DNA of 64,000 bases from Aquimarina longa SW024 (lineage in GTDB: Bacteria > Bacteroidota > Bacteroidia > Flavobacteriales > Flavobacteriaceae). A program made the translations under genes and the position numbers. Below the pieces are notes generated by a model. That model did no database searches and had not been told where the DNA came from. It worked only from the letters and a program-made list of their open reading frames with translations. Below, piece by piece: positions 16,946-25,789 of this stretch. Numbering within the stretch: position 1 is the first letter of the stretch; every line of letters starts with the position of its first letter. Location: contig NZ_KQ474102.1 in assembly GCF_001401755.1 (NCBI RefSeq), positions 258,595-322,594 of the forward strand, written 5' to 3'.

Positions 16946-18577
16946 TTACTTCATAGCTTTAGCCATTACATGATATCTTGGATCATCTACATTATGTTCT
17001 ATAACACTTGCTAATTTTGGAGAAGCTTTAATCATCAATGCTTGGCATTCATCACTAAGATGTTTTATTTTCACTTTTTTGCCTGCTTCTTCATACTTAC
17101 CCACTAATGTAAATATCGCTTCTAAAGCAGAATGATCAGAGACACGAGATTCCATGAAGTCTATTTCTACGAATTCTGGATCGTTTTTAACATCAAATTT
17201 ACCATTAAAATCCTGAATAGAGCCAAAGAATAATGGACCCCATATTTCATACACTTTAGTACCATCCTCTTTAAAATGCTTACGAGCTCGTATTCGTTTA
17301 GCATTTTCCCATGCAAAAACCAAAGCAGAAATAATTACCCCTACAAAAACAGCAATAGCTAAGTCATAAACGACAGTAACTACAGAAACAATAATTAATA
17401 CAGCTGCATCTGCTTTAGGGATTTTTCTAAGAATACGAAAACTAGACCATGCAAATGTTTCTATAACCATAATAAACATTACACCAACCAATGCTGCAAT
17501 AGGAACTTGCTCGATATACTGATCGGCAAACAATAAAAAGGTTAATAACGTTAATGCCATCATTACTCCTGACAATCGACCTCTACCACCAGCATTTATA
17601 TTAATTACCGTTTGTCCTATCATACCACATCCTCCTGTACCTCCTAACAAACCACTTAAAATATTTCCTGCTCCCTGAGCTACACATTCTCGATTACCAT
17701 TACCTCTTGTTTCTGTAAGTTCATCTACCAAATTCATTGTCATCAATGATTCTATTAATCCTACAGAAGCTGCTAAAAAAGCATAAGGTAAAATAAAAGT
17801 AAAGGTTTCTAATGTAAACGGTAAATATTCCCAAAATTCCATATTTGGTGTTGGGAACTCTCCAGAAAGTCCTTCTCCCCCTCCTTCTCTAATATACGAA
17901 CCTACGGTACTCACATCCAACTTTGCTAAAATAACAACAGCAGTAGTCACTAATATTGCTGTTAATGCTGCAGGAATTTTAGTTGTCAATTTAGGCAATA
18001 CCCAAACAATTGCCATGGTTAGTAGTACAAGACCTAATGTAGTATATAGCTCTGTTCCTTCCATAGGTATTGTTAGGTATTTTTTTACTCCTCCTTCTGC
18101 AATCTCTAATTTTTTATGAGAAAACATCTTTACTTGTGCTATAAAAATTACAATTGCTAAACCATTAACAAAACCCAACATCACAGAATGCGGTATTAAA
18201 CGCACAAAACGACCTAACTTCAACACTCCTGCTCCTACTTGGATAAGTCCCATTAGTATCACAGTCCCCAACAAGTAATAGTACCCCATATTCTCTATAG
18301 GAGTAGCAAAAGCCATTCCTTTTGCATGCCCTTCTGATATCATATGGACAAAAATTACTGCTACCGCTCCAGCCGCACCAGATATCAATCCTGGTCTTCC
18401 TCCAAAAATTGCAGTAATCAATCCTATAATAAAAGCTCCTGAAAGTGCTACCAAAGGATCTATCTGAGCAACAAAAGCAAAAGCTACTACTTCTGGTATC
18501 ATTGCCAATGATACTGTAATTCCTGCTAATACATCATCCTTAGCATTAGGTATAATTTTTCTTACAAACTCAGTCAT
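16946..18577 (-). CDS. SulP family anion transporter
   Basis: A 543-residue membrane transporter of the SulP/SLC26 family. It has the usual start VLAGITVSLAMIPEVVAFAFVA, then a membrane domain to about residue 430 and a C-terminal STAS domain. Typical motifs are GRPGLISGAAGAVAVI, QGAGNILSGLLGGTGGCGMIGQT and NINAGGRGRLSG. The substrate may be sulfate, bicarbonate or another anion; several bacterial members are sodium-bicarbonate importers. I use the ATG at 18577, because the in-frame TTG at 18601 lies in a TAnnTTTG promoter element. It is the first gene of a likely four-gene unit ending in the radical SAM cassette. Confidence 0.9.
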   Translation of the reverse strand: MTEFVRKIIPNAKDDVLAGITVSLAMIPEVVAFAFVAQIDPLVALSGAFIIGLITAIFGGRPGLISGAAGAVAVIFVHMISEGHAKGMAFATPIENMGYYYLLGTVILMGLIQVGAGVLKLGRFVRLIPHSVMLGFVNGLAIVIFIAQVKMFSHKKLEIAEGGVKKYLTIPMEGTELYTTLGLVLLTMAIVWVLPKLTTKIPAALTAILVTTAVVILAKLDVSTVGSYIREGGGEGLSGEFPTPNMEFWEYLPFTLETFTFILPYAFLAASVGLIESLMTMNLVDELTETRGNGNRECVAQGAGNILSGLLGGTGGCGMIGQTVININAGGRGRLSGVMMALTLLTFLLFADQYIEQVPIAALVGVMFIMVIETFAWSSFRILRKIPKADAAVLIIVSVVTVVYDLAIAVFVGVIISALVFAWENAKRIRARKHFKEDGTKVYEIWGPLFFGSIQDFNGKFDVKNDPEFVEIDFMESRVSDHSALEAIFTLVGKYEEAGKKVKIKHLSDECQALMIKASPKLASVIEHNVDDPRYHVMAKAMK

Positions 18578-18598
18578 AGTAGTAGTATTTTGAGGGTG

Positions 18599-18606
18599 CA
18601 AAAATA
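18599..18606 (-). promoter_or_regulatory. TAnnTTTG promoter element of the SulP operon
   Basis: Reads TATTTTTG on the minus strand, 21 bases before the ATG at 18577. It is the only clear promoter upstream of the SulP / Lgt-like / radical SAM series. Confidence 0.65.
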
Positions 18607-18722
18607 CAGTTATTTTATAGCTCTACAAGTAAAACGTAGTTCTATTCTTTTACTCTAATCAACATAGTATACTTCAAAATTTAAAATCTTAGTATATTTA
18701 ACGTTCTTATATTCAATACAAC

Positions 18723-20471
18723 ATGCTAAAAAATATTTTTATAATAAGTATTCTATACCTTACCATCTCTTGTAATGTATCACAAAAACAAGATGCAATA
18801 AATTTTGATTTTACTACAGTTTTTGAAAAAAGTAATGGAATAGAAACCGCTATATATACAGAGATTATTTCGTTTTATAAGAATTTAGCAAAAGCCTACT
18901 CTACAGTTAACATTAAGGAAATAGGAGTAACTGATAGTGGTAATCCACTACATATAATTACTATAAATCCTGATAAAATTTTTGATTTTGAAAAAATCAG
19001 ACAAACAAAAAATATCCTTTTGATCAATAACGGTATACACCCCGGAGAAAGTGATGGTATTGACGCTACGATGTTACTCTTCAGAGATATAGCCCAAGGT
19101 AAAATCAACTTTCCAAAAAACACTGTTTTAGTAACCATACCTATCTATAATATTGGGGGTGGACTAAATCGAAATTCGACTACCAGAACAAATCAAAATG
19201 GTCCTAAAGCATATGGTTTTAGAGGTAATGCCCGAAATTATGATCTCAATCGTGATTTTATAAAAAATGATACAAAAAATGCAAAAGCATTTGCTTCTAT
19301 TTTTCATTTGACACAACCCAATGTTTTTATTGACAATCATGTAAGTAATGGTGCTGATTATCAATATACACTCACCCACCTATTCACCCAACATAACAAG
19401 TTAGGAGGTAAATTAGGAAAGTACTTACACCAAGAAATGCAGCCTCAATTAAAAGCTTCTCTAGAAGCAAAAAAGTGGGATATCACACCTTATGTAAATG
19501 TTTGGGGAACTACTCCAGAAAAAGGTTGGTCTCAATTTATGGACTCCCCTAGATATTCTACTGGTTATACCACTCTCTGGAATACCATAGGGGTGATGAT
19601 AGAGACACATATGTTAAAACCTTATAAACAAAGAGTTGAAGGGACATATGAACTCATGAAATCTATGATTGAAATTATAGAACGAGATGGTACTAAAATC
19701 CAGTTGCTACGTAAGAATGCTTTTACCACTGCTCCTAAACAACATATGTATGCAACAAATTGGGTAGTAGATACAACTAAAAATACTACAATCAATTTTA
19801 AAGGATATGAAGGTGAATTTATAAATAGTGATATCACTGGAGGAAAACGGTTAAAATATCACCAAAACAAACCTTATACAAAAGAAGTAATATATCAAAA
19901 TTACTTTACCCCTACTACTCAAATAAAAATTCCTAAAGCCTATATCATACCTAAAGGATGGTGGAATGTGATTGAATTATTAAAATTAAATCAGATTGAA
20001 TTTACTCCCCTAAAAAAAGATTCAATGATTACCGCCGAAATATACCATATTAAAGACTATAAAACCCGAACAACTCCTTACGAAGGGCATTATCTACATT
20101 ACAATACCTCTATAATGAAAAATACAGAAAAAATTATGGCATCAAAAGGAGATATTATACTATCTACAAATCAAAAAGGGTTTAGATATCTTATGGAAAC
20201 ACTAGAACCAGAAGCTACTGACTCATTCTTTAATTGGAATTTTTTTGATACTATACTACAACAAAAAGAAGGATTTTCTCCATATGTTTGGGAAGATAAA
20301 GCCGCTGAATTATTAAAAGATAATGAAAAATTACGAGCCTTATTTAATCTCAAAAAAAAAGATTCTACTTTTGCTAATAATTGGTATATGCAGTTAGACT
20401 GGATACATAAGCAATCTGAACATTATGAAAAAGCACATATGCGATATCCCATCTATCGGATTTTAAAATAA
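18723..20471 (+). CDS. M14 family zinc carboxypeptidase lipoprotein
   Basis: A 582-residue exported metallopeptidase. The signal peptide ends in lipobox TISC (Cys17). The M14 zinc site is complete: HPGE (His106, Glu109) and DNHVSNG (His206). RNYDLNRDF (171-179) provides the substrate-binding Asn-Arg type residues. Glu294 in VMIETHML fits the catalytic glutamate. The last 250 residues form an extra C-terminal region found in related large bacterial M14 proteins. It cleaves C-terminal residues from peptides outside the cytoplasm. It is divergent from SulP and converges on the GH18 gene with 7 bases between the stops. Confidence 0.9.
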   Translation: MLKNIFIISILYLTISCNVSQKQDAINFDFTTVFEKSNGIETAIYTEIISFYKNLAKAYSTVNIKEIGVTDSGNPLHIITINPDKIFDFEKIRQTKNILLINNGIHPGESDGIDATMLLFRDIAQGKINFPKNTVLVTIPIYNIGGGLNRNSTTRTNQNGPKAYGFRGNARNYDLNRDFIKNDTKNAKAFASIFHLTQPNVFIDNHVSNGADYQYTLTHLFTQHNKLGGKLGKYLHQEMQPQLKASLEAKKWDITPYVNVWGTTPEKGWSQFMDSPRYSTGYTTLWNTIGVMIETHMLKPYKQRVEGTYELMKSMIEIIERDGTKIQLLRKNAFTTAPKQHMYATNWVVDTTKNTTINFKGYEGEFINSDITGGKRLKYHQNKPYTKEVIYQNYFTPTTQIKIPKAYIIPKGWWNVIELLKLNQIEFTPLKKDSMITAEIYHIKDYKTRTTPYEGHYLHYNTSIMKNTEKIMASKGDIILSTNQKGFRYLMETLEPEATDSFFNWNFFDTILQQKEGFSPYVWEDKAAELLKDNEKLRALFNLKKKDSTFANNWYMQLDWIHKQSEHYEKAHMRYPIYRILK

Positions 20472-20478
20472 TAAAGAA

Positions 20479-21696
20479 CTATTCTTTTTTCCCAAACTTA
20501 TTCGCTATAAGCTCCCATAGTTCCGTAGTACCATGATCATATCCTAAAGCCCATATTCCTACTCCAGAAAGCTTTTTTTCTTTAATCCAATCATACTTAT
20601 ATGATAATGAAAGGCTATCATCAAACCAAAGTTGTTGTATCATATCATCTTTTTCATATACTCCATAACGTGTTGTACTCATCGTATCAAAATGCAGCTT
20701 GTATTTTTTAAAACCAAATATTTTTTTTATGTCACTATAAGTATTATGAGAAAGAAATTTTTTAACCTCACTAGGTATAGTGGTACTTTTAGTCTGCCAT
20801 TGATCCCCATAATATGGTAAGCCAACTATCAATTTATCTAAGGCAACACCTTCTTTTATATAATAATCCACAGAAGACTCGATACTATGTGTACCCCATA
20901 CTTTACTACTTTTTAAAGGGGAGACAGGACCTGCATGTTTACTAAACCCTCCATAATAATCATACCCCATAAGAGTATAAAAATCTATAACCGAATCGAT
21001 TGTTTTTATATCAAATATTTTATGATAATCAACCGCATATAGTGCTAGTGAAATTTGATAATCAGGATTCTTATTATGTAAATGCATAGATAATCTAATA
21101 ATAAAATCACTGAATTGCTTTCTATTAGCAGAAGAAACCCCTTCAAAATCTATATTTATACCATCTGCTTTTCTAAGAGATAGCAGCACACTTAAACTAT
21201 CTGCTAGGGTTTTCTGAGCTTTAGGATTCTTTAAAAAAAGAGCGTTTCGTTTTGCTCCAAAATTAGAAACACTGAGAAAAACTTTACAATTTTTCACTTT
21301 TGCACTATCTACCAAAGCAGTCGTTTTCCATTGATGAATAGTACTATAACTCCCTGTTTCTGCATTAACAACGTATGAAAAATATGACACCCCCCATAAT
21401 AGCGAAAAATTATAGCTTTTATAAGCTGATCCTTTAGAAAAGATATGCCATCCAAAAGTTTTATAATCTTTGCGTACAGCATGTAATGGCATGGGAGTAG
21501 AATGTATGGAAACACCATTTATACTATCCCACTGTTGCTCCGTTGTAAATTTATAATCAGAAACTAATGTATCTCGTAGTCGTACCGTATGTATCGGTGA
21601 GTTTATTACACCCTTGATATCTTCGGAATTTTTATTTTTACAAGAATTCATAAAAATAATTGTAAAAAAAAGAAGTATACATATATCAGTTTTCAT
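20479..21696 (-). CDS. Glycoside hydrolase family 18 lipoprotein
   Basis: A 405-residue lipoprotein (lipobox MNSC, Cys19) with a GH18 barrel. The catalytic motif is seen as DGINIDFEG with Asp183 and the acid Glu185; the family form is DxxDxDxE, and here the second position is Asn181. FYTLMGYDYYGG and LIVGLPYYGDQW are the other barrel motifs, and GVGIWALGYDHG closes the barrel. GH18 members cut chitin or beta-GlcNAc linkages; this short, spore-hydrolase-like form may act on peptidoglycan or chitooligosaccharide. The substrate cannot be fixed from sequence. Confidence 0.88.
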   Translation of the reverse strand: MKTDICILLFFTIIFMNSCKNKNSEDIKGVINSPIHTVRLRDTLVSDYKFTTEQQWDSINGVSIHSTPMPLHAVRKDYKTFGWHIFSKGSAYKSYNFSLLWGVSYFSYVVNAETGSYSTIHQWKTTALVDSAKVKNCKVFLSVSNFGAKRNALFLKNPKAQKTLADSLSVLLSLRKADGINIDFEGVSSANRKQFSDFIIRLSMHLHNKNPDYQISLALYAVDYHKIFDIKTIDSVIDFYTLMGYDYYGGFSKHAGPVSPLKSSKVWGTHSIESSVDYYIKEGVALDKLIVGLPYYGDQWQTKSTTIPSEVKKFLSHNTYSDIKKIFGFKKYKLHFDTMSTTRYGVYEKDDMIQQLWFDDSLSLSYKYDWIKEKKLSGVGIWALGYDHGTTELWELIANKFGKKE

Positions 21697-21813
21697 TTTC
21701 TTCTAATTACCTTACCATTTATAATATAAGCAAAAAATAATTGGTTTGCTTTTACAGCAAACTTTTATTTAAGACAATCAATTCTATCTAATATAATACT
21801 CTATTTACTATCT

Positions 21814-21846
21814 ATAAAAAAAGGAGGCAATACCTCCTTTTTTATA
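21814..21846 (-). terminator. Rho-independent terminator of the BON-LysM gene
   Basis: AAAAAAAGGAGG pairs with CCTCCTTTTTTT around CAATA. It is symmetric and could work both ways. It is placed 20 bases after the BON-LysM stop. Confidence 0.85.
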
Positions 21847-21866
21847 AATTTTATTTGGTTTTTCTA

Positions 21867-22334
21867 TTATCCAACTGCAGGTATACGTAATGTTTGTCCT
21901 GGATAGATTTTATCAGGATGTTCTAACATTGGTTTGTTTGCTTCAAAAATAACATTGTATTTCATAGGATCTCCATATACTTCTTTAGATATTTTTGAAA
22001 GTGTATCTCCACTCTTGACTACATGAAAAACAGCTTCAGGTTCTGGGTTAGTTACCATAATATTATCTTCCACACACCCTATACAATCAATATTACCCAT
22101 TGCTAAAATAATCTTTTCTCTATCTGCATTAGTTTCTGTTTGCCCTGAGACAGTTACCATTTCAGAAACAGATACATCAAGACCCGACACTGGTATTCCT
22201 AAACGATCTATTTCAGCTTTTAATAATTCTGTTTTGCTTTTTGGTGTCTCTACTGCTTGAGTAGCTTCTGTAGCTTCATCTTTATTGCCAAATATCTTTT
22301 TTCCTGCATTTTTAATAAATGAAAATAATCCCAT
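21867..22334 (-). CDS. lysM: BON and LysM domain protein (Kbp/YgaU type)
   Basis: A 155-residue protein that starts MGLFSFIKNAGKKIFG, the same start as E. coli Kbp (YgaU). A BON domain spans about residues 35-100 (VSVSEMVTVSGQTETNADREKI). A LysM domain spans about 105-152 (FHVVKSGDTLSKISKEVYGD and ending IYPGQTLRIP). The start is amphipathic rather than a clear signal peptide. Kbp binds potassium in E. coli; LysM usually binds peptidoglycan. The gene is a single unit with its own terminator. Confidence 0.92.
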   Translation of the reverse strand: MGLFSFIKNAGKKIFGNKDEATEATQAVETPKSKTELLKAEIDRLGIPVSGLDVSVSEMVTVSGQTETNADREKIILAMGNIDCIGCVEDNIMVTNPEPEAVFHVVKSGDTLSKISKEVYGDPMKYNVIFEANKPMLEHPDKIYPGQTLRIPAVG

Positions 22335-22650
22335 AATGTTTTTAACTTTTAATTAATAATTGCTCACCTGTAAAAATATTTTTAATAAAGTTAAAAAACA
22401 ACATTATAAAAACAATTATTTTAAATTCATCTGAAGGTCTAAAAAACTCAATTATTTTTATGACCATAAAAAAATAAATAGCAATAAGGGATACCTACTT
22501 AATGATAACACCTCTTTTTATAATATCACGACTTGCAAGAATAGTTTTAAAGTTTAACTAATTTATAATATTATTTCTCCAAACACACAGCGCTAATAAT
22601 TATTAAATTAGTAACTTTAAAGGGATTATAACTCTTAAAACCAAATAATT
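22335..22650. other. Divergent intergenic region
   Basis: 316 AT-rich bases between the divergent BON-LysM and PCuAC-like genes. Neither side has an exact TAnnTTTG; the closest on the plus strand is TAACTTTA about 40 bases before 22651. No RNA gene is visible. Confidence 0.5.
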
Positions 22651-23085
22651 ATGTCTACTCAAAGTAATCAAATTCAATTTATCGGGGCTTATGCAGGACA
22701 AAAGAATCCTGGAGCAAACTCAAGTGCAGCTTTTGCATTAGTAACAAACTTAGGGAGCGAACCTGTAAATATCATAAAATGGAAATCTACTACCGTGCCA
22801 ATGGTTATGCCAATGTATTTTGGTCTTGACCAAGAGAATATATGGAGAATGATTGATGTACCCTCTAAAAAAGTAAATATAGATCCAGGTATACCTACAT
22901 TATTTGCTCCTGGATATTTACACATAATGCTAAACAATCTAACCTCAGAACTTCCTGATAGTTTTGATATAACTTTTACTATAGAATGTAAATCAGGGCC
23001 AGTTTTTGAGAAAACAGTAACTTTCGAAACCGTAGAATGGGATCAACTGGCAAAACAAAATATACTTTCTAAACCAGTCTTATAG
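22651..23085 (+). CDS. PCuAC-like (DUF461) protein without signal peptide
   Basis: A 144-residue protein resembling the periplasmic copper chaperone PCuAC. Seen features are SSAAFALVTNLGSEPVNIIKW (strand pair), WRMIDVPSKKVNIDPGIPT, then FAPGYLHIMLNNLTSELPDS, which matches the family PGGYHxMLxxL segment with the HxM copper ligands. The usual first histidine ligand region is replaced by VPMVMPMYF, rich in methionine. There is no signal peptide, and an in-frame stop 12 bases upstream rules out a longer form. The protein should therefore stay in the cytoplasm, unlike known PCuAC proteins. Copper binding is inferred. Confidence 0.62.
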   Translation: MSTQSNQIQFIGAYAGQKNPGANSSAAFALVTNLGSEPVNIIKWKSTTVPMVMPMYFGLDQENIWRMIDVPSKKVNIDPGIPTLFAPGYLHIMLNNLTSELPDSFDITFTIECKSGPVFEKTVTFETVEWDQLAKQNILSKPVL

Positions 23086-23106
23086 TTTTTATACAAGCTA
23101 GTTATA

Positions 23107-23159
23107 TACCTTTTAGGCTTTTAAACTATATTTTATAATATCATAAAGTCTAAAAGGTA
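23107..23159. repeat. 15-base inverted repeat in convergent spacer
   Basis: The arms 23107-23121 and 23145-23159 pair over 15 positions with one G-U, around a 23-base loop. No T-run follows on either strand, so it may be an mRNA-end stabiliser rather than an intrinsic terminator. Confidence 0.5.
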
Positions 23160-23268
23160 CTGTAGCAATTTAAAATAAAAATTAGTGCTACTTTATTTTT
23201 AAAATAAATAAAAGAAATCAAAAAATATAACAAAACCTTAATCTTAGAAATTGCTAAAACAGTAAATT

Positions 23269-23877
23269 TTATGACAAATAATCGTATGAAAATAACTGCT
23301 TGATGTTTGCATAAGAATCTAACAAAGCCTTCTTCGCTCTTTTCCTATTTTTCCATTTTACTTTAGTGATACCTTCGTTTATTTGTGGAATTAGCTTTCC
23401 ATCATATGATGTTTTCATCTCAAACCAGTATGTAACTTTCAATCTAAACTCTCCATTCCTTTTAAAAACATGATAACTTTTATACAAAAACTTATTAACC
23501 ACCAAATCTTTAACTCCTGTCTCCTCTTCAACTTCTCTTATTGCAGTAGTTTCCATGTCTTCATTTTTCTCTGCTTTGCCTTTTGGCAAGTCCCATTTTC
23601 CATTACGATAAATAAACAAAATCTTTTTACTAGAATTATATACTTTACCTCCTCCAGCTATGACTACAGGTAATTTCATATATAAATGATCTATTAGTTT
23701 ATCTTCTTTCTTATGATAAAGATGGTATTTTGCCTCTTTATTTAATGCTTCTTTACTTAAAATATCTCTTATAATCGTTGGAAAATCAGCATCTTTTATA
23801 GGGATCATTTTATAATCCTTAATAGATTTTTTTGTAGATAGAATAATAGGAGTATTATTCACAAAAACTTTATACAT
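23269..23877 (-). CDS. Nudix hydrolase
   Basis: A 202-residue protein with a full Nudix box: GKAEKNE, seven residues, then REVEEETGV, i.e. Gx5Ex7REUxEExGU. The segment VIAGGGKVYN and FIYRNGKWDLPKGKAE give the fold around it. The extra N-terminal 65 residues are typical of a flavobacterial Nudix family next to pyrE. Nudix enzymes hydrolyse nucleoside diphosphates linked to another group; the substrate is unknown. I choose the ATG at 23877 over the TTG at 23883. The start codon lies inside the -7 element of the divergent pyrE. Confidence 0.9.
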   Translation of the reverse strand: MYKVFVNNTPIILSTKKSIKDYKMIPIKDADFPTIIRDILSKEALNKEAKYHLYHKKEDKLIDHLYMKLPVVIAGGGKVYNSSKKILFIYRNGKWDLPKGKAEKNEDMETTAIREVEEETGVKDLVVNKFLYKSYHVFKRNGEFRLKVTYWFEMKTSYDGKLIPQINEGITKVKWKNRKRAKKALLDSYANIKQLFSYDYLS

Positions 23878-23880
23878 TTG
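23873..23880 (+). promoter_or_regulatory. TAnnTTTG promoter element of pyrE
   Basis: Reads TACATTTG, ending 5 bases before the pyrE ATG, so transcription would start at or next to the start codon. It covers the start codon of the divergent Nudix gene. Confidence 0.6.
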
Positions 23881-23885
23881 CAATT

Positions 23886-24527
23886 ATGATTTTTGATAAA
23901 TATACAGCAAAAAAAACTGCTGAACTACTATTGCAAATTAATGCAATTAAATTGAAACCACAAGAACCCTTTACTTGGGCATCTGGTTGGAAATCCCCAA
24001 TCTATTGTGATAATCGTATCACACTTTCTTACCCAGAAATAAGAAAGTACTTAAGTAAAAATCTTGCCGATTTCATTAAAAAAGAATATGGTAAGCCTGA
24101 TGTAATTGCGGGAGTTGCCACTGGAGCTATTGGTATAGGAATGCTTGTTGCAGAACAGCTAGATCTCCCTTTTATCTATGTCCGCCCTGAAGCCAAAAAA
24201 CATGGCAGAAAAAACCAAATAGAAGGCATTATACCTGTTGGTAAAAATGTTGTTGTTGTTGAAGATCTTATTAGTACCGGTAAGAGTAGTCTTAACGCTG
24301 TAAAAGCTTTAAAAGAAGCCAATGCTAATGTTGCAGGAATGGTCGCTATATTTAATTATGGATTTGATCTTGCAGTACATAATTTTGAAGAAGCGGCATT
24401 GTCTTTGCACACATTAAGTGATTACCAAAACCTCCTTGAACAAGCTGTTGATACAGAGTACATTACACAGCAACAACAAGAAACACTACAGAAATGGAGA
24501 ACTAATCCTTCTGAGTGGAATATATAA
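23886..24527 (+). CDS. pyrE: Orotate phosphoribosyltransferase
   Basis: A 213-residue enzyme converting orotate and PRPP to OMP in pyrimidine synthesis. The PRPP motif is VVVVEDLISTGKSS (about residues 118-131). FTWASGWKSPIYCDNR near the start and YVRPEAKKHGRKNQIEG are also diagnostic. Length and start fit the family. Only 8 bases separate its ATG from the divergent Nudix ATG, and the promoter element suggests a leaderless mRNA. An SRPBCC gene follows after 15 bases in the same operon. Confidence 0.96.
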   Translation: MIFDKYTAKKTAELLLQINAIKLKPQEPFTWASGWKSPIYCDNRITLSYPEIRKYLSKNLADFIKKEYGKPDVIAGVATGAIGIGMLVAEQLDLPFIYVRPEAKKHGRKNQIEGIIPVGKNVVVVEDLISTGKSSLNAVKALKEANANVAGMVAIFNYGFDLAVHNFEEAALSLHTLSDYQNLLEQAVDTEYITQQQQETLQKWRTNPSEWNI

Positions 24528-24542
24528 CAATTAATTAACACT

Positions 24543-24935
24543 ATGACGCTAGAAAGCCCTACTGTAAACGTAAATAAAACTGCAGAAGATGTATTCGATT
24601 TTCTAACTAAAGTTGAAAATTTCGAACAACTTATGCCAGAAAGTAAACAAAAGTTTGAAAAAATAAGTGATTCAAGATTTCTTTTTCAATTAAAAGGAAT
24701 GCCAGAATTGGTTTTAGATCAAAAAGAGAATACAAAACCTAGTCAAGTAGTTTTAGGAGCTGCCAGTGACAAACTTCCTTTTACACTAACCGCCGATATT
24801 ATTGATTGTGGTGACGAAAAAAGCACTACAAAACTAACTTTTGATGGACAATTTAATGCAATGATGTCTATGATGATTAAAAATCCAATTCAGAATTTTA
24901 TCAATACACTTAGTGAAAACATCAGCAAGCTATAA
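24543..24935 (+). CDS. SRPBCC family protein
   Basis: A 130-residue protein with a START/Bet v1-like fold. The start is TLESPTVNVNKTAEDVFDFL and the end is NPIQNFINTLSENISKL, a long C-terminal helix. Such small domains bind hydrophobic ligands or assist other proteins. It lies 15 bases after pyrE, so it is co-transcribed. No signal peptide is present. The ligand and role are unknown; this pairing with pyrE is, to my knowledge, common in flavobacteria. Confidence 0.8.
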   Translation: MTLESPTVNVNKTAEDVFDFLTKVENFEQLMPESKQKFEKISDSRFLFQLKGMPELVLDQKENTKPSQVVLGAASDKLPFTLTADIIDCGDEKSTTKLTFDGQFNAMMSMMIKNPIQNFINTLSENISKL

Positions 24936-24966
24936 ATGAGTCTGTGAGTAAATTAAAATATATCTT

Positions 24967-25698
24967 TTAATACAATAACTTAATTTCTTTAAGATCAAAA
25001 CTCAGGATAATCTCATCTTCTATTAAGATTTGAAGTTTTCCTTCATTAGTTACACCTTTAATAATTCCCACAAAAGATTCTCCTTTTGCATTTAAAAATG
25101 TAGAAGGTTTATCTTTTCTAAATAAAATATTTTCGTATTCTTTTTTTAATTTTTCAAAATTAGAAACATGTAACTCAGAAAACCGCTCCTCTAATTTATC
25201 TAATAGTATATGTAACACTTCATTTACAGCTATTTTTTTTCCTAAAATTTGCTTTAATGATCCTGCCTGAGGAAGATTATTAAATTTTATTTGATTAACA
25301 TTAACACCTATTCCAATAATAACTGCGATAAGACTGCCACTCTTTACCACATTTTCTATCAAAATACCACATAGTTTCTTTCGATCTGACAGAATGTCGT
25401 TAGGCCATTTTATAGCCAGTCCAGGTGTTACCAAATCTCTTAATGTATCACATACCGCCAAAGATGTAGCCATAGAAATATAGAACTGATCCATCAACGC
25501 CACACCTGTAACCCTCATAAACACACTACACGTAAGGTTTTCTCCTGGATTACTTTGCCAAACCGTCCCCATTTGTCCTTTACCTGCTAATTGAGTTCTT
25601 GTTATAACACAAGTTGGTTTTAAAAGGTTTTTTTCACGATTAAGGTTCCTTAAAAAAGAATTTGTAGAGTCAATGGCATCAACTTTGATTATATGCAT
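24967..25698 (-). CDS. birA: Biotin--[acetyl-CoA-carboxylase] ligase
   Basis: A 243-residue biotin protein ligase. Motifs seen: STNSFLRNL, the biotinyl-AMP loop AGKGQMGTVWQSNPGENLT, IKWPNDILSDRKKLCGILIE and GIGVNVNQ, then a short C-terminal domain from about residue 195. It lacks the N-terminal helix-turn-helix of E. coli BirA, so it is an enzyme only and not a repressor. It attaches biotin to carboxylase carriers in the cytoplasm, for example the pyruvate carboxylase begun at the left edge of this window. It is divergent from rsfS. Confidence 0.94.
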   Translation of the reverse strand: MHIIKVDAIDSTNSFLRNLNREKNLLKPTCVITRTQLAGKGQMGTVWQSNPGENLTCSVFMRVTGVALMDQFYISMATSLAVCDTLRDLVTPGLAIKWPNDILSDRKKLCGILIENVVKSGSLIAVIIGIGVNVNQIKFNNLPQAGSLKQILGKKIAVNEVLHILLDKLEERFSELHVSNFEKLKKEYENILFRKDKPSTFLNAKGESFVGIIKGVTNEGKLQILIEDEIILSFDLKEIKLLY

Positions 25699-25789
25699 AT
25701 GTTATAGTGTAAAAGTTTTGCAAATGTCCGGCTAAATACAGACATTAAAATCATAAAAAGTAATAACTTTACACAAATTAAAAAAATGC

